DNA of 54,116 nucleotides from Burkholderiales bacterium (GCA_003241965.1 QBMB01000021.1:1-54116); one strand, 5' to 3'; positions 1-15,469 are shown, numbered from the stretch's first letter. Notes: generated by a model not told the origin, from the sequence alone. Numbers and translations: made by a program.

Positions 1-1315
1 AAGAGGGGGTCCGGGCTGGGGCCCGGGGTGCGGAGATGCGCCAGGCCAGCACGGCCGAGAGCAGGAACACCATGCCTTCGAGGGCGAACACGGTGGCGTA
101 GGCCGAGCCCGGTGCTGCGATCAGCCACCGGGCCAGATCGCTTGCGCCCGTGCCCACCAGACCACCCAGGCCGAAGGCCACGGCCTGCGCTGCGCCCCAC
201 AGGCCCATGCGCACGCCTTCGCGTGACGTCCGCCCCTCGCCTGCGAGCCGCATCATGGAGCCGATGGCGCCGATGGAAAACGCGCCGTTGGCCAGGCCCA
301 GCGCAAACACAGTGGCCTTGAGCGGTGAGCCTTCGCCCTGCAGGCCGGCCAGCGTGAGACCGAAGAGCGCCAGAGCCGACGCGACACAGCCGCCGATGGT
401 CCAGCCGCGCAGCGAGCCGATGCGGCCCAGCACCGGGTGCAAGGGAAAGCGCGCGGCAACAGCGCCAGAGAAAGCCACCAGCAACATGCCGGCCAGCACA
501 CCGCCGTGTTGCACACCCGAGAGCTGGGTGGAGGCGCCCGGCGTGTAGCCGAACACGGTGCCGGCGAATGGCTCGAGGATCAGGTCCTGCGCGCTGTACG
601 CCAGCATCGACACGAACACGAAGATGGTGAAGCGACGCGCCACCGGTTCATCCCACACCTGGGCGAGCGCTTGTCTGAAGCTGTGCCTTTCATCAGGGCG
701 AGGCGCTGCGTACCGGACAGCGTTGCCTTCCAGCCCGCGCAGTGCCACCAGCGTGAGCACGAAGGCGATCAATGAAACCCCTGCGGTGACGGCCAACAGG
801 CGTTCGGGCGAGTAGGGCTCCAGCAAGTGGCCCGCCAGCCCCGCGGTGAGTGCGAAGCCGACGATCATCATCATCCAGACCAGCGTAGCGGCGCCGGCGC
901 GGCGCTCGGGCGGCACGCGCTTGGCCAGCATCACCAGCAGCGACGTGCCACTGGCGCTCACGCCCAGCCCGACCAGAGCGAAGCCCAGCACGGCCAGCGC
1001 GATGCCCGCGGCCCGGTCATGGGCCATCCACACGGTGGCCGCCGCCGCGACCACACCGCCAATGCCCAGCACCGCCATGCCGCCCACGATCCACGGCGTG
1101 CGCCGCCCACCCACGTCGGAGCCGTGGCCCATGCGCGGGCGCGCGATCTGAACGAGGTAGTGCAGGGCAACCAGCATGCCCGGCAGCAGCGCGGGCAGGG
1201 CCAGCTCGACCACCATCACGCGGTTGAGCGTGGAAGTGGTGAGCACGACGATGGCGCCCAACGCCATCTGCACCAGACCAAGGCGCGCGATGCTGCCCCA
1301 GCCAAACGGTGTCAT
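1..1315 (-). CDS. PucC/LhaA-type MFS protein of the photosynthesis cluster (partial, C-terminus cut by window edge)
   Basis: The frame is open from an ATG at 1315 to the window edge, giving about 438 residues without a stop. It reads as a multi-helix membrane protein of the PucC/LhaA/Orf428 branch of the major facilitator superfamily, which is implicated in bacteriochlorophyll handling and light-harvesting assembly. The N-terminal segment with TSTLNRVMVVEL closely parallels the TLNRVMIVEL segment of LhaA encoded at 14048-15469, so the two are paralogues. Its ATG overlaps the bchG stop by 4 bases, implying translational coupling. The bchG-orf428 order is the usual one in purple bacteria, and bchP would be expected just beyond the left edge. 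The exact substrate is not known from sequence. Confidence 0.88.
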   Translation of the reverse strand, partial: MTPFGWGSIARLGLVQMALGAIVVLTTSTLNRVMVVELALPALLPGMLVALHYLVQIARPRMGHGSDVGGRRTPWIVGGMAVLGIGGVVAAAATVWMAHDRAAGIALAVLGFALVGLGVSASGTSLLVMLAKRVPPERRAGAATLVWMMMIVGFALTAGLAGHLLEPYSPERLLAVTAGVSLIAFVLTLVALRGLEGNAVRYAAPRPDERHSFRQALAQVWDEPVARRFTIFVFVSMLAYSAQDLILEPFAGTVFGYTPGASTQLSGVQHGGVLAGMLLVAFSGAVAARFPLHPVLGRIGSLRGWTIGGCVASALALFGLTLAGLQGEGSPLKATVFALGLANGAFSIGAIGSMMRLAGEGRTSREGVRMGLWGAAQAVAFGLGGLVGTGASDLARWLIAAPGSAYATVFALEGMVFLLSAVLAWRISAPRAPARTPS

Positions 1316-2199
1316 GCGCCTGCTCCCGCCATGCCGCGCAGTGCAAAGGCGCTGACCATCATTCCCGACACAAACAGCGGCACACCGAAGCCGCTGTACC
1401 ACAGGGCCCGCTCCACCGGTGCTGCAACGAACCGGCTCATCATGTAGTACTGCAGCGTGAGCAAGACCACCAGTGCCGCAGCATGCAATTCACGGTGCCA
1501 GGAGATCAGCAGCACGATCACGATCATTTGCGGGATGGCCATGAACCAGCAGGCCACATGTGCGGCGCGGTCCACGCCCAGCTGCACCGGCAGCGAGCGC
1601 ACGCCCATCTGGCGGTCTCCCGTGACGGCCTTGAAGTCATTCAGGGTCATGATGCCGTGCGTGGCGGCGCTGTAGAGCGCAGCCAGCACCAGCGACTCAC
1701 CGCCGGGCATGGCGCCGCCGGCCATCATGGCCGCGCCGGTGATCCAGGCAATCCCTTCGTAGCTGACACCGCAGGCAGCGTTGCCCCACCAGCCGTTTTC
1801 CTTCAGCCGCACCGGGGGCGCGCTGTAGGCCCAGGCCAGCAGCAGCCCGAGGGCCGCCGCACCAAAACCCCAGGGACCCAGCGCCGTGGCCACGGCCAGC
1901 GAAACCAGCGTCCAGCCGATGGCCAGGTACAGACCCCAGTGACCGGGTATGCGCCCGGACGGAATGGGCCGCTGTGGTTCGTTGATCGCGTCCACATGGC
2001 GGTCGTACCAGTCGTTCACCGCCTGGCTGGTGGCACAGACCAGCGGCCCGGCCAATGCCACACCCACCACGGCGAGCAACCAGCGCCCGTCCATGGGCAC
2101 GCCAGACGCCACCACCCCACAGGTGAAGGCCCACATGGGTGGAAACCAGGTGATGGGTTTGAACAGTTCGGTGACAGCGGAAAGAGCAGGGAGTTGCAT
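1312..2199 (-). CDS. bchG: Bacteriochlorophyll synthase (geranylgeranyl/phytyl transferase) BchG
   Basis: This 295-residue UbiA-family membrane prenyltransferase esterifies bacteriochlorophyllide a with a geranylgeranyl (or phytyl) chain, the last core step of bacteriochlorophyll synthesis. The first Asp-rich prenyl-diphosphate motif, NDWYDRHVD, lies near residues 62-70. The second, NDFKAVTGDR, lies near 189-198. Several hydrophobic helices surround them. The ATG at 2199 is preferred over an in-frame TTG at 2235, because that TTG is the first base triplet of the probable -35 box and lies inside the PpsR operator. There is no Shine-Dalgarno at normal spacing before 2199, and the predicted transcript would start almost at the ATG. 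The stop overlaps the start of the downstream PucC-type gene. Confidence 0.96.
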   Translation of the reverse strand: MQLPALSAVTELFKPITWFPPMWAFTCGVVASGVPMDGRWLLAVVGVALAGPLVCATSQAVNDWYDRHVDAINEPQRPIPSGRIPGHWGLYLAIGWTLVSLAVATALGPWGFGAAALGLLLAWAYSAPPVRLKENGWWGNAACGVSYEGIAWITGAAMMAGGAMPGGESLVLAALYSAATHGIMTLNDFKAVTGDRQMGVRSLPVQLGVDRAAHVACWFMAIPQMIVIVLLISWHRELHAAALVVLLTLQYYMMSRFVAAPVERALWYSGFGVPLFVSGMMVSAFALRGMAGAGA

Positions 2200-2206
2200 G
2201 GAAAAG

Positions 2207-2235
2207 GTTGTACATCTCCGATCAAAAAGTGTCAA
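2207..2235 (-). promoter_or_regulatory. Predicted sigma70 promoter of bchG
   Basis: Read on the minus strand there is TTGACA (2235-2230), a 17-base spacer, and TACAAC (2212-2207; 4 of 6 matches to the -10 consensus). The -10 box ends only 7 bases before the bchG ATG, so transcription would begin at or next to the start codon. The -35 hexamer forms the right half of the PpsR operator at 2230-2247. Confidence 0.55.
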
Positions 2236-2247
2236 AGAAAAATGACA
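2230..2247. promoter_or_regulatory. PpsR/CrtJ operator upstream of bchG
   Basis: TGT (2230-2232), twelve bases, then ACA (2245-2247) is an exact match to the TGT-N12-ACA consensus bound by PpsR/CrtJ. The site extends to the longer palindrome TGTCA...TGACA. It overlaps the predicted -35 box of bchG, which fits repression by promoter occlusion. The ppsR gene itself begins about 1.7 kb away. Confidence 0.75.
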
Positions 2248-2310
2248 CTACAGGTGTAAACCAAGGGAAATCCCGGGTGAGCATGAGCTGGCTCTACAGC
2301 CATCCAGACG

Positions 2311-2337
2311 AAAAAAAACCAGCCGGAGCGACTGGTC
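2311..2337 (-). terminator. Probable rho-independent terminator downstream of ppsR
   Basis: On the minus strand an ACCAG/CTGGT stem (2318-2322 with 2332-2336) is followed directly by eight U residues from the A-run at 2311-2318. The stem is short, so strength is uncertain. It lies about 110 bases after the ppsR stop and before the bchG promoter, where a boundary between the two units is expected. Confidence 0.5.
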
Positions 2338-2444
2338 GATTTCAGGGGCACCGCGGATCCGGCTACGCCGGTCCCAGGTGCCGCCCCCCTCCCGCCGCAG
2401 GCGAGAGAGGGGGGAGCCGCAAAGCGGCGCGGGGGGTGCTTCCT

Positions 2445-3914
2445 TCAATGCGTGTCTTCGCTCACGCCTTCAAGAATGCCGAAGCGGCGCAACTTGATGT
2501 ACAGGCTCTGGCGCGAGAGGCCCAGCATTTCGGCCGCCGAGGCGCGGTTGTCGCCCGTGAGCTCCAGAGCAGCCTCGATGCACAGCTGCTCGATCAGGTC
2601 GGTGGTCTCACGAACGATGTCCTTGAGTGGCAGGCGGCCCACCAGCTCGGTCATCTGGCTGGCCGAGCGGGGCAGCTCTTTGCTGGAACGGGTTTCAATG
2701 CCCAGGCGGCGGCCCACATCGCGGATGGTGAACCCCAGACAACGCTGCGATCCGGTGTTCACCGCCACGGCGGAGATTTCCACTTCGGAGGTGGAGCCGT
2801 ATTCGCCGCGCATCTGCGTTGCAAACAGACGCACGCTGCCATGTTGGCGCAGGTTGGTGAGCAGTACGCGGAAATCGACGCCGGTGCGGCCGAGCCATTT
2901 TTCGAGCACTTCACCACGAGCCTGGTCTTCGCTGGCGAGTTGGCCCAGGTCGAGAAACGCGCGGTTGGCGCTGAGGATGCGGCCGTCGAGATCGGTGACC
3001 ACCAGCGCGTCGGGTGCGCTTTCCATCACCTGGAGCAACTGGCGCTTGCTGGTCGACATGCTGGGCGCCACCGCGTCGAACGGGCGGGTGAAGCGCAGCA
3101 AGAAATGCAGGGTGTTTTCCTGGCGGAACTGGGAGGCCGCCACCACCATGTCCTGGGTGGCATCAACCAGGCGGATGGTGCAGGGATCGGCGCGGCCGCT
3201 GGCGCGCAGGCGGTCCAGCATGTCGCGCACTGCGGCCTGGCTGGGCACGTCCAGACTGCTGAGCAGGGTCCAGCCCGGCAGGCGTGAGGGTTCGCCAAAA
3301 AGTTCATGAGCAGCCGGGTTGGCTTCTTCGAGCTTGTCGATGGAGCCTTCGAGAATGAGCACCGGCTCCGAAGCCATCTGGAACAGCAGACGGTACCGTG
3401 TTTCCACCTGGCGCAGGCGCCAGTAGTCGCGTTCCATGGACTGCTGGGCCGTGACCAGGCGCTGCTGCAGCGCCACCTGTCCGCGCAGGTCGCGGCCAAA
3501 GGCCACGCTGTGTGAGATTTGATCGGCCTTGCCTTTGGTCTTGCGATGCACCTGCACCACCGAGTAAGACAGCGGCAGGTCTGCACGGTCGGCCATGGGG
3601 TGGTTCACATGGCGCCAGCGAACGCTGTCGGCGTTCTGGTCGATTTTCCGGGTGAGCAGGTCCTCGATCTTGGCCTTGCTCTCGGTCGTGACTGTCTGGA
3701 TCCAGGGTTTTCCGATCCATTCCTGACAGCCCAGGCCCATCATTTCCTTGCCGATGAGGGCCAGGTCGCGGATCACGCCGTCGGCGTCAAGGATGAGCAC
3801 CACATCAGCTGCAGCCGTGACAAGTTCCGCAGCGGCATCTGCATCCAGGCCATCGAGAAACTGGCCAGCCTTGTCAAACGGCTTGTGGACATAGGCTTGT
3901 GACGCCTGCGGCAT
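2445..3914 (-). CDS. ppsR: PpsR/CrtJ, redox-responsive photosynthesis repressor
   Basis: This 489-residue regulator represses bch, crt and light-harvesting genes under oxygen. The layout fits the family: an N-terminal PAS-like region, a linker, two further PAS domains in the middle third, and a C-terminal Fis-type helix-turn-helix (about residues 456-480, with NRASAAEMLGLSRQSLYIKL). A Cys at about residue 445, just before the helix-turn-helix (QLCIEAALEL), matches the position of the redox-active Cys described in Rhodobacter PpsR/CrtJ. The start at 3914 leaves a 49-base gap after ppaA. An in-frame ATG at 3995 would instead overlap ppaA and add an unusual Arg/Cys-rich extension. It is probably co-transcribed with ppaA. 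Confidence 0.95.
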   Translation of the reverse strand: MPQASQAYVHKPFDKAGQFLDGLDADAAAELVTAAADVVLILDADGVIRDLALIGKEMMGLGCQEWIGKPWIQTVTTESKAKIEDLLTRKIDQNADSVRWRHVNHPMADRADLPLSYSVVQVHRKTKGKADQISHSVAFGRDLRGQVALQQRLVTAQQSMERDYWRLRQVETRYRLLFQMASEPVLILEGSIDKLEEANPAAHELFGEPSRLPGWTLLSSLDVPSQAAVRDMLDRLRASGRADPCTIRLVDATQDMVVAASQFRQENTLHFLLRFTRPFDAVAPSMSTSKRQLLQVMESAPDALVVTDLDGRILSANRAFLDLGQLASEDQARGEVLEKWLGRTGVDFRVLLTNLRQHGSVRLFATQMRGEYGSTSEVEISAVAVNTGSQRCLGFTIRDVGRRLGIETRSSKELPRSASQMTELVGRLPLKDIVRETTDLIEQLCIEAALELTGDNRASAAEMLGLSRQSLYIKLRRFGILEGVSEDTH

Positions 3915-3963
3915 GTTGGACTTTCGTGGTGCTAGCAAAATCACTATGTGGGTGAGCGGCGCT

Positions 3964-4911
3964 TCAAACCTCGCTGCGCACCTTGCCGGCGGCAATCAGC
4001 TTTGCAGCCAGCGCCGGTGCAGCAGGACCATCGGTGATGATGGCATCGACGGGCAACCGGCTGCCGAACTCCGGGTGCAAACCAAAGATTGCACCCCCTG
4101 CAATTATAGAGACGCCGGGGTTGAGGCTTTTGCGTCGAACCTGCTCCATGGTCTCGCTCAGCCGTTCGATGCCGGTCTCGCAGCCCAGCGAAAAACCGAC
4201 CACGTCAAACCAGTCCTTCTGGACCATGCCCGGTGCGCCATCGCAGGCCACAAAACTGGTGACCACCTCCCAGCCGGCCCGGTGAAAGAATTCGCCAACC
4301 AGTGACAGGCCGAACGTGTGTTGCTCGCCGGGGCAAGGCATCAGCAGGACCCGCCGCGCGTTGTCGTTGTTTTCTTCGTTGGTGAATTGAGCGAAAGCGG
4401 CGCTGTTTTCCCGCAGCAATTGCTGCAGGCGGCCCAGGCCCACAGTCACCTCGGTGAAGCTGCAAAGATCCCGGTCCCACAAATCACCCAGGTGGCGTGC
4501 CACCGGTGCCAGCAGGTCCAGGAAGATGGATTCAATGGGCACGCCGCGATCGCGCAGCGCTGCCACGAAGCCGCGCATGTCGGTGTCGTCCCCGTGCAGC
4601 ACCAGCTCGGCAAACGGCACCACGTCTTCCGGCGACACGTGCAAGCCGTTCGAAATGGGGTGGGCCTTGGCATCCCGGTCCACCCGGTGCGCCAGCATCA
4701 GCCTGGGGATGATTTCGTATTCCACCGCCTTGGCCAGCAGGACCGAGCGCAGGCCGTCGTCGTTGGACGCCTCGGACGAGTCCACGCGCAGAAGGTCATC
4801 GATGCCGGGTGTGCCTGCTGGACTGCAGACGGACTCGGCCCACCCTTCAAGGGGCGGCACGCCAAAAAGATCGATCTCTTTGGTCGACGAATGCCTGGAA
4901 AAAGAGCCCAT
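3964..4911 (-). CDS. ppaA: PpaA/AerR-type cobalamin-binding antirepressor
   Basis: This 315-residue protein of the PpaA/AerR family binds cobalamin and antagonises PpsR/CrtJ. A helical segment at about residues 144-163 (LWDRDLCSFTEVTVGLGRL) resembles the B12-capping bundle of MerR-like cobalamin sensors. It is followed by a Rossmann-type B12 domain with His198 in CPGEQHTFGL, the expected lower axial ligand. An AGGAG sequence 8 bases upstream supports the ATG at 4911. The gene sits directly upstream of ppsR in the same direction, the conserved arrangement of antirepressor and repressor. It diverges from the bchF unit. Confidence 0.93.
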   Translation of the reverse strand: MGSFSRHSSTKEIDLFGVPPLEGWAESVCSPAGTPGIDDLLRVDSSEASNDDGLRSVLLAKAVEYEIIPRLMLAHRVDRDAKAHPISNGLHVSPEDVVPFAELVLHGDDTDMRGFVAALRDRGVPIESIFLDLLAPVARHLGDLWDRDLCSFTEVTVGLGRLQQLLRENSAAFAQFTNEENNDNARRVLLMPCPGEQHTFGLSLVGEFFHRAGWEVVTSFVACDGAPGMVQKDWFDVVGFSLGCETGIERLSETMEQVRRKSLNPGVSIIAGGAIFGLHPEFGSRLPVDAIITDGPAAPALAAKLIAAGKVRSEV

Positions 4912-5140
4912 GTGCCTGTCTCCTCGCGCAGTTGCGCGGATGCCGATACGCAGGCGCTTCGGTGCTTGCCGGAGCTTTCTTACGAGATCAGAAGTTGTTG
5001 GTTGGTGTGCCGTCAGTCCCTGGCGAGACGGCCTTGTGGCCTGCCCGCTGGAACCTGGAAAGCGTTGTACTGCTGTGGACCTTGTACGTCAAAACATTTC
5101 GGTTTCCCGTTCAAAAAACTGTAACGGGGGCGGTCGTAAG

Positions 5141-5174
5141 TGTCAAATAAAAAATACGTCAATTTAAGTTGACA
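5141..5174. promoter_or_regulatory. Two abutting degenerate PpsR/CrtJ half-matching operators upstream of bchF
   Basis: TGT (5141-5143)-N12-ACG (5156-5158) and CGT (5157-5159)-N12-ACA (5172-5174) each deviate from TGT-N12-ACA by one base, and they share the central ACGT. The outer ends TGTCA and TGACA are perfect inverted repeats. The right site ends in the TTGACA -35 box, the same geometry as at bchG. Confidence 0.6.
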
Positions 5175-5197
5175 CAAACCAACGGAGCATCTAAATT
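5169..5197 (+). promoter_or_regulatory. Predicted sigma70 promoter of the bchFNBHLM-lhaA-puh unit
   Basis: A perfect TTGACA (5169-5174), a 17-base spacer and TAAATT (5192-5197) form a near-consensus housekeeping promoter. The expected start site near 5204 leaves a leader of about 27 bases before the preferred bchF ATG. The overlap with the PpsR sites predicts strong but repressible expression. Confidence 0.7.
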
Positions 5198-5230
5198 GGG
5201 CGCCAAGCGAGACCCATGGAGACACAACAG

Positions 5231-7029
<1,799 letters not shown>

Positions 7030-7050
7030 CCCTCCAACGGCACAACGACC

Positions 7051-8614
7051 ATGCAACTCACGCTCTGGACCTACGAAGGACCACCCCATGTGGGCGCGAT
7101 GCGCATCGCCACTGCGATGAAGGACGTGCACTATGTGTTGCACGCACCGCAGGGCGACACCTACGCCGACCTCCTGTTCACCATGATCGAGCGCAACGCC
7201 AAACGCCCCCCGGTGACCTACACCACCTTCCAGGCGCGCGACCTGGGCGGTGACACGGCCGAGCTGTTCAAGAACGCGGCGCGCGAGGCCTACGCACGCT
7301 TCAAGCCGCAGGCCATGATGGTCGGCTCTTCGTGCACCGCCGAACTGATCCAGGACGACCCGGGTGGCCTGTGCAAAGCGTTGGACCTGCCGGTGCCGGT
7401 GGTGGCCTTGGAGTTGCCTTCATACCAGCGCAAGGAAAACTGGGGCGCTTCGGAAACCTTCTATCAGATGGTGCGCAACCTGGCCGACACCAGTGTGAAA
7501 CGCGCCCCGCGCGAAGCCGGTCAGCGCGCCCGCTGCAACATCCTCGGCCCGGCCGCGCTGGGCTTTCGCCATCGCGACGACCTGCGTGAAATCACCGGCC
7601 TGCTCACCGAGATGGGCATCGACATCAACGTGACCGCGCCGCTGGGCGCAGCGCCTTCCGACATGGCGCGCCTGGGCGACGCCGACTTCAACGTGGTGCT
7701 CTACCCCGAGATCGCCAACGTGGCGGCGGGCTGGCTCAAGCGCACGTTCGGCCAGCCCTCCACCCGCACCGTGCCGATCGGATCGGGCGCCACGCGCGAT
7801 TTCATCCGCGAGGTGGCCGAGCTCGCCGGCGTGGACTGCACCGCTGTTTTGGCCAACGCCGATGCACGCGCACCCTGGTACGCCAAGTCGGTCGACAGCA
7901 CCTACCTCACCTCCAAGCGCGTGTTCGTGTTCGGCGACGCCACCCACGTGGTGGCCGCCGCGCGCATCGCCGCGCAGGAGATGGGCTTCACCGTGGTCGG
8001 CCTGGGCACCTACAGCCGAGAGTTCGCCCGCGAAGTGCGTGAAGCCGCAGCGATCTACGGCGTGGACGCGCTGATCAGCGACGACTACCTCGAAGTGGAA
8101 GCGCGCATCGCCGAGCTGCAGCCCGAGCTGGTGCTGGGCTCGCAGATGGAGCGCCACATCGCCAAGCGCCTGGGCGTGCCCTGCGCGGTGATTTCGGCTC
8201 CGGTGCATGTGCAGGACTTCCCTGCGCGTTATTCGCCGCAAATGGGTTTTGAAGGCGCCAACGTGTTGTTCGACACCTGGGTGCACCCGCTGATGATGGG
8301 CTTGGAGGAGCACCTGATCGGCATGTTCCGTGGAGACGCAGAGTTCCACGAAGACGCTGCACCGTCCCACCTGGGGGGTGCCGTGGCACCCAAAGTGGTC
8401 GCTGCACCAGCCGTTGCACAACCCGAGCCGGTGGCCGCAACGGCCGAGCGCCACGCCGCCAACGAACCCCTCACGCCGCAGGAAGCCACCTGGGGCATGG
8501 AAGCTGAAAAAGAACTGCGAAAGATTCCCTTCTTCGTTCGCGGAAAAGCCAAGCGCAACACCGAGCGTTTCGCCATTGACCGAGGGGTTTCACTGATCAC
8601 CGTGGAGACGTTGT

Positions 8615-8643
<29 letters not shown>
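7051..8643 (+). CDS. bchB: Dark-operative protochlorophyllide reductase subunit B
   Basis: This 530-residue partner of BchN holds the active site where ring D of protochlorophyllide is reduced. Asp36 (HAPQGD) is the unusual non-cysteine cluster ligand known for BchB, and Cys95 (GSSCTAEL) is also conserved. The last 50 or so residues form the small C-terminal domain typical of BchB/ChlB ([18 protein letters not shown]). They are joined by an Ala/Pro-rich linker at about residues 447-475. The gene begins 21 bases after bchN. Its last 29 bases overlap the start of bchH. Confidence 0.97.
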
Positions 8644-13323
<4,680 letters not shown>

Positions 13324-13337
13324 TCGGAGGCGGACTG

Positions 13338-14051
13338 ATGAAAACCTCCAACGCCAACTACATCGAGCGCCGCTCGGAGATCGAAAACTATTTCGATCGC
13401 ACGGCTGCCAAGGCATGGGAGCGACTGACCTCCACCGCGCCGGTGGGCCGCATCCGGGCTTCGGTGCGTGCCGGGCGCGACGAGATGCGCAGCACGCTGC
13501 TGAGCTGGCTGCCGCAGGACATGCGGGGCCTGCGCCTGCTCGATGCCGGCTGCGGCACCGGCGCGCTGGCACTGGAGGCCATGCAACGCGGCGCCGAGGT
13601 GGTGGCCATCGATCTTTCGCCCACGCTGGTGCAGCTGGGACGGGAACGCAATGCCACGCTGCCCCCCAACGGGCGCGGTGGCAGCATCGAGTACCTCTCG
13701 GGCGACATGCTCGATGACGCGCTGGGCCAGTTCGACCACGTGGTGGCGATGGACTCGGTCATTCACTACGACACGCCTGATATCTCCAACGCCATCCAGC
13801 GCCTGGCCGCCCGCACGCGCGGCAGCGTGCTGTTCACGATCGCGCCCAACGGTCCGCTGCTGAGCGTGGCGCACGCCATGGGCCGCTTTTTCCCGAGCAG
13901 CGACCGCTCGCCCGCGCTCACACCGGTGTCGCAAAGCCGCTTGCGCCACTCCTTGAAGCAGGGTCTCAGCGGTACCGGGTGGACAGAAGGACGCATGCGC
14001 CGCGTGTCCCGCGGCTTCTACACGTCTCAAGCCTGGGAGTGGACACGGTGA
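13338..14051 (+). CDS. bchM: Magnesium protoporphyrin IX methyltransferase BchM
   Basis: This 237-residue SAM-dependent methyltransferase methylates the C13 propionate of Mg-protoporphyrin IX, producing the substrate of the AcsF cyclase encoded downstream. The SAM motif LLDAGCGTGALALE is at about residues 67-80. The N-terminal YIERRSEIENYFDRTA is typical of BchM. A strong GGAGG at 13326-13330 precedes the ATG. Its stop shares bases with the GTG start of lhaA. Confidence 0.96.
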   Translation: MKTSNANYIERRSEIENYFDRTAAKAWERLTSTAPVGRIRASVRAGRDEMRSTLLSWLPQDMRGLRLLDAGCGTGALALEAMQRGAEVVAIDLSPTLVQLGRERNATLPPNGRGGSIEYLSGDMLDDALGQFDHVVAMDSVIHYDTPDISNAIQRLAARTRGSVLFTIAPNGPLLSVAHAMGRFFPSSDRSPALTPVSQSRLRHSLKQGLSGTGWTEGRMRRVSRGFYTSQAWEWTR

Positions 14052-15469
14052 ACATCCAACGCCTGCTGTCGCCCGCGTGGGCGATGAACATCACCCGGCG
14101 CTACGCCCCGTTTGCGGATGCGGCATCAAGCGATCTGCCGCTGGGGCGTCTGCTGCGCCTGTCGTTGTTCCAGGCGTCCATCGGCATGACGATCGCGCTG
14201 CTGGTGGGCACGCTCAACCGCGTCATGATCGTGGAGCTGGGTGTGCCGGCCTGGTGGGTCGCACTGTCGGTGGCGCTGCCGCTGGTGTTTGCACCCCTGC
14301 GTGCACTCATCGGCTACCGCAGCGACACGCATCCGTCGGCGTTGGGCCTCAAGCGCATGCCCTACATGTGGATCGGCACCTTGCTCATGTTCGGCGGCCT
14401 GGCCATCATGCCGTTCGCCTTGCTGCTGCTGACTGTGACGGACGCCAGCGTGTGGGCCGGGCGCATTGGCGCAGCGCTGGCATTCCTGCTGGTGGGCGCC
14501 GGCATGCAGATCACCCAGACCGCGGGCATGGCGCTGGCCAGCGACCTGTCCCCCGAAGCCAAGCGGCCACGCGTGGTGGCCTTGCTCTACAGCACACAGC
14601 TGGTCGGCATGATCTTGGGCAGCGGCTTGCTGGGCTTCGTTCTCATCGACTTTTCCCCGACACGCCTGGTGCAGGTGGTGCAGGGTGCCGCGGTCGTGGT
14701 GGCGGTGCTCAACATCACCTCGCTGTGGAAACAGGAACCCCGCCAGGCCCGCCGCGGTGCGCGTGAGCCCGATGGGTTCACCCGCAGCTGGGCCCGCTTG
14801 ATGGCCATCCCGAAGATCAAGCGCTTTCTGTGGACCGTGGGCCTGGGCACCGTGGCCTTCAGCATGCAGGACATCGTGCTGGAGCCATTCGGTGGCCAGG
14901 TGCTGGGCCTCAATGTGAGCCTGACCAGCACCTTGACGGCCATGAGCGCTGGCGGCGCCTTGCTGGCCTTCGTGCTCTCGGCCCGGTTCATGTCGAAGGG
15001 CCTGGACACCATTCGCCTGGCGGCCATCGGCGCCTTGCTGGGCCTGCCGGCCTTTGCCTGCGTGATCTTCTCGGCACCGTTGCAATCGGCGCACCTGTTC
15101 CAGTTCGGCGCCGCGCTCATCGGCTTTTCGGGTGGGTTGTTCTCGGTCAGCATGCTGCTCAATGCCATGGAGTTGCCCGAGCGTGAGCTCACCGGCCTGG
15201 TGCTGGGCGCCTGGGGCGCGGTGCAGGCCACGGCCGGTGGTCTGTCCATGGCGTTTGGCGGTGTGTTGCGCGACGTGGTCACCAGTCTGGCCACCAACGG
15301 CTGGCTGGGCGAAGCGCTGAACTCACCGGTCACGGGCTACAGCTTCGTGTTCCACCTTGAAATTTATCTGCTCTTCGCGGTGCTCATCGCGCTGGGCCCC
15401 CTGGTACGCCGTTCTTCGGCAGCACCCCGCAACCCCCACCCCATTGGCCTGGCCGAGTTGCCAGGCTGA
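14048..15469 (+). CDS. lhaA: LhaA, light-harvesting complex 1 assembly MFS protein
   Basis: This membrane protein of 473 residues, with about 12 helices, belongs to the PucC/LhaA family and is needed for LH1 assembly and pigment delivery. The GTG at 14048 overlaps the bchM stop (GTGA) and gives the N-terminus NIQRLLSPAWAMNITRRYAPF, preferred to a longer reading from 13979 inside bchM. Position between bchM and puhA is the conserved location of lhaA. A paralogue lies at 1-1315. Confidence 0.94.
   Translation: MNIQRLLSPAWAMNITRRYAPFADAASSDLPLGRLLRLSLFQASIGMTIALLVGTLNRVMIVELGVPAWWVALSVALPLVFAPLRALIGYRSDTHPSALGLKRMPYMWIGTLLMFGGLAIMPFALLLLTVTDASVWAGRIGAALAFLLVGAGMQITQTAGMALASDLSPEAKRPRVVALLYSTQLVGMILGSGLLGFVLIDFSPTRLVQVVQGAAVVVAVLNITSLWKQEPRQARRGAREPDGFTRSWARLMAIPKIKRFLWTVGLGTVAFSMQDIVLEPFGGQVLGLNVSLTSTLTAMSAGGALLAFVLSARFMSKGLDTIRLAAIGALLGLPAFACVIFSAPLQSAHLFQFGAALIGFSGGLFSVSMLLNAMELPERELTGLVLGAWGAVQATAGGLSMAFGGVLRDVVTSLATNGWLGEALNSPVTGYSFVFHLEIYLLFAVLIALGPLVRRSSAAPRNPHPIGLAELPG

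Larger units (their letters stand above)
4912..5230. other. Divergent intergenic region between ppaA and bchF
   Basis: About 300 non-coding bases separate the divergent units. The right half is AT-richer than its surroundings and holds the PpsR-like sites and bchF promoter listed separately. In the ppaA-proximal half I see only the ppaA ribosome-binding site and no convincing promoter or additional gene. Confidence 0.7.

Noticed and set aside
13979..14047. N-terminal extension of LhaA from 13979
   Set aside because: The extension lies in another frame of bchM and is Arg/His-rich, while a GTG at 14048 overlaps the bchM stop as in other coupled pairs of this operon.
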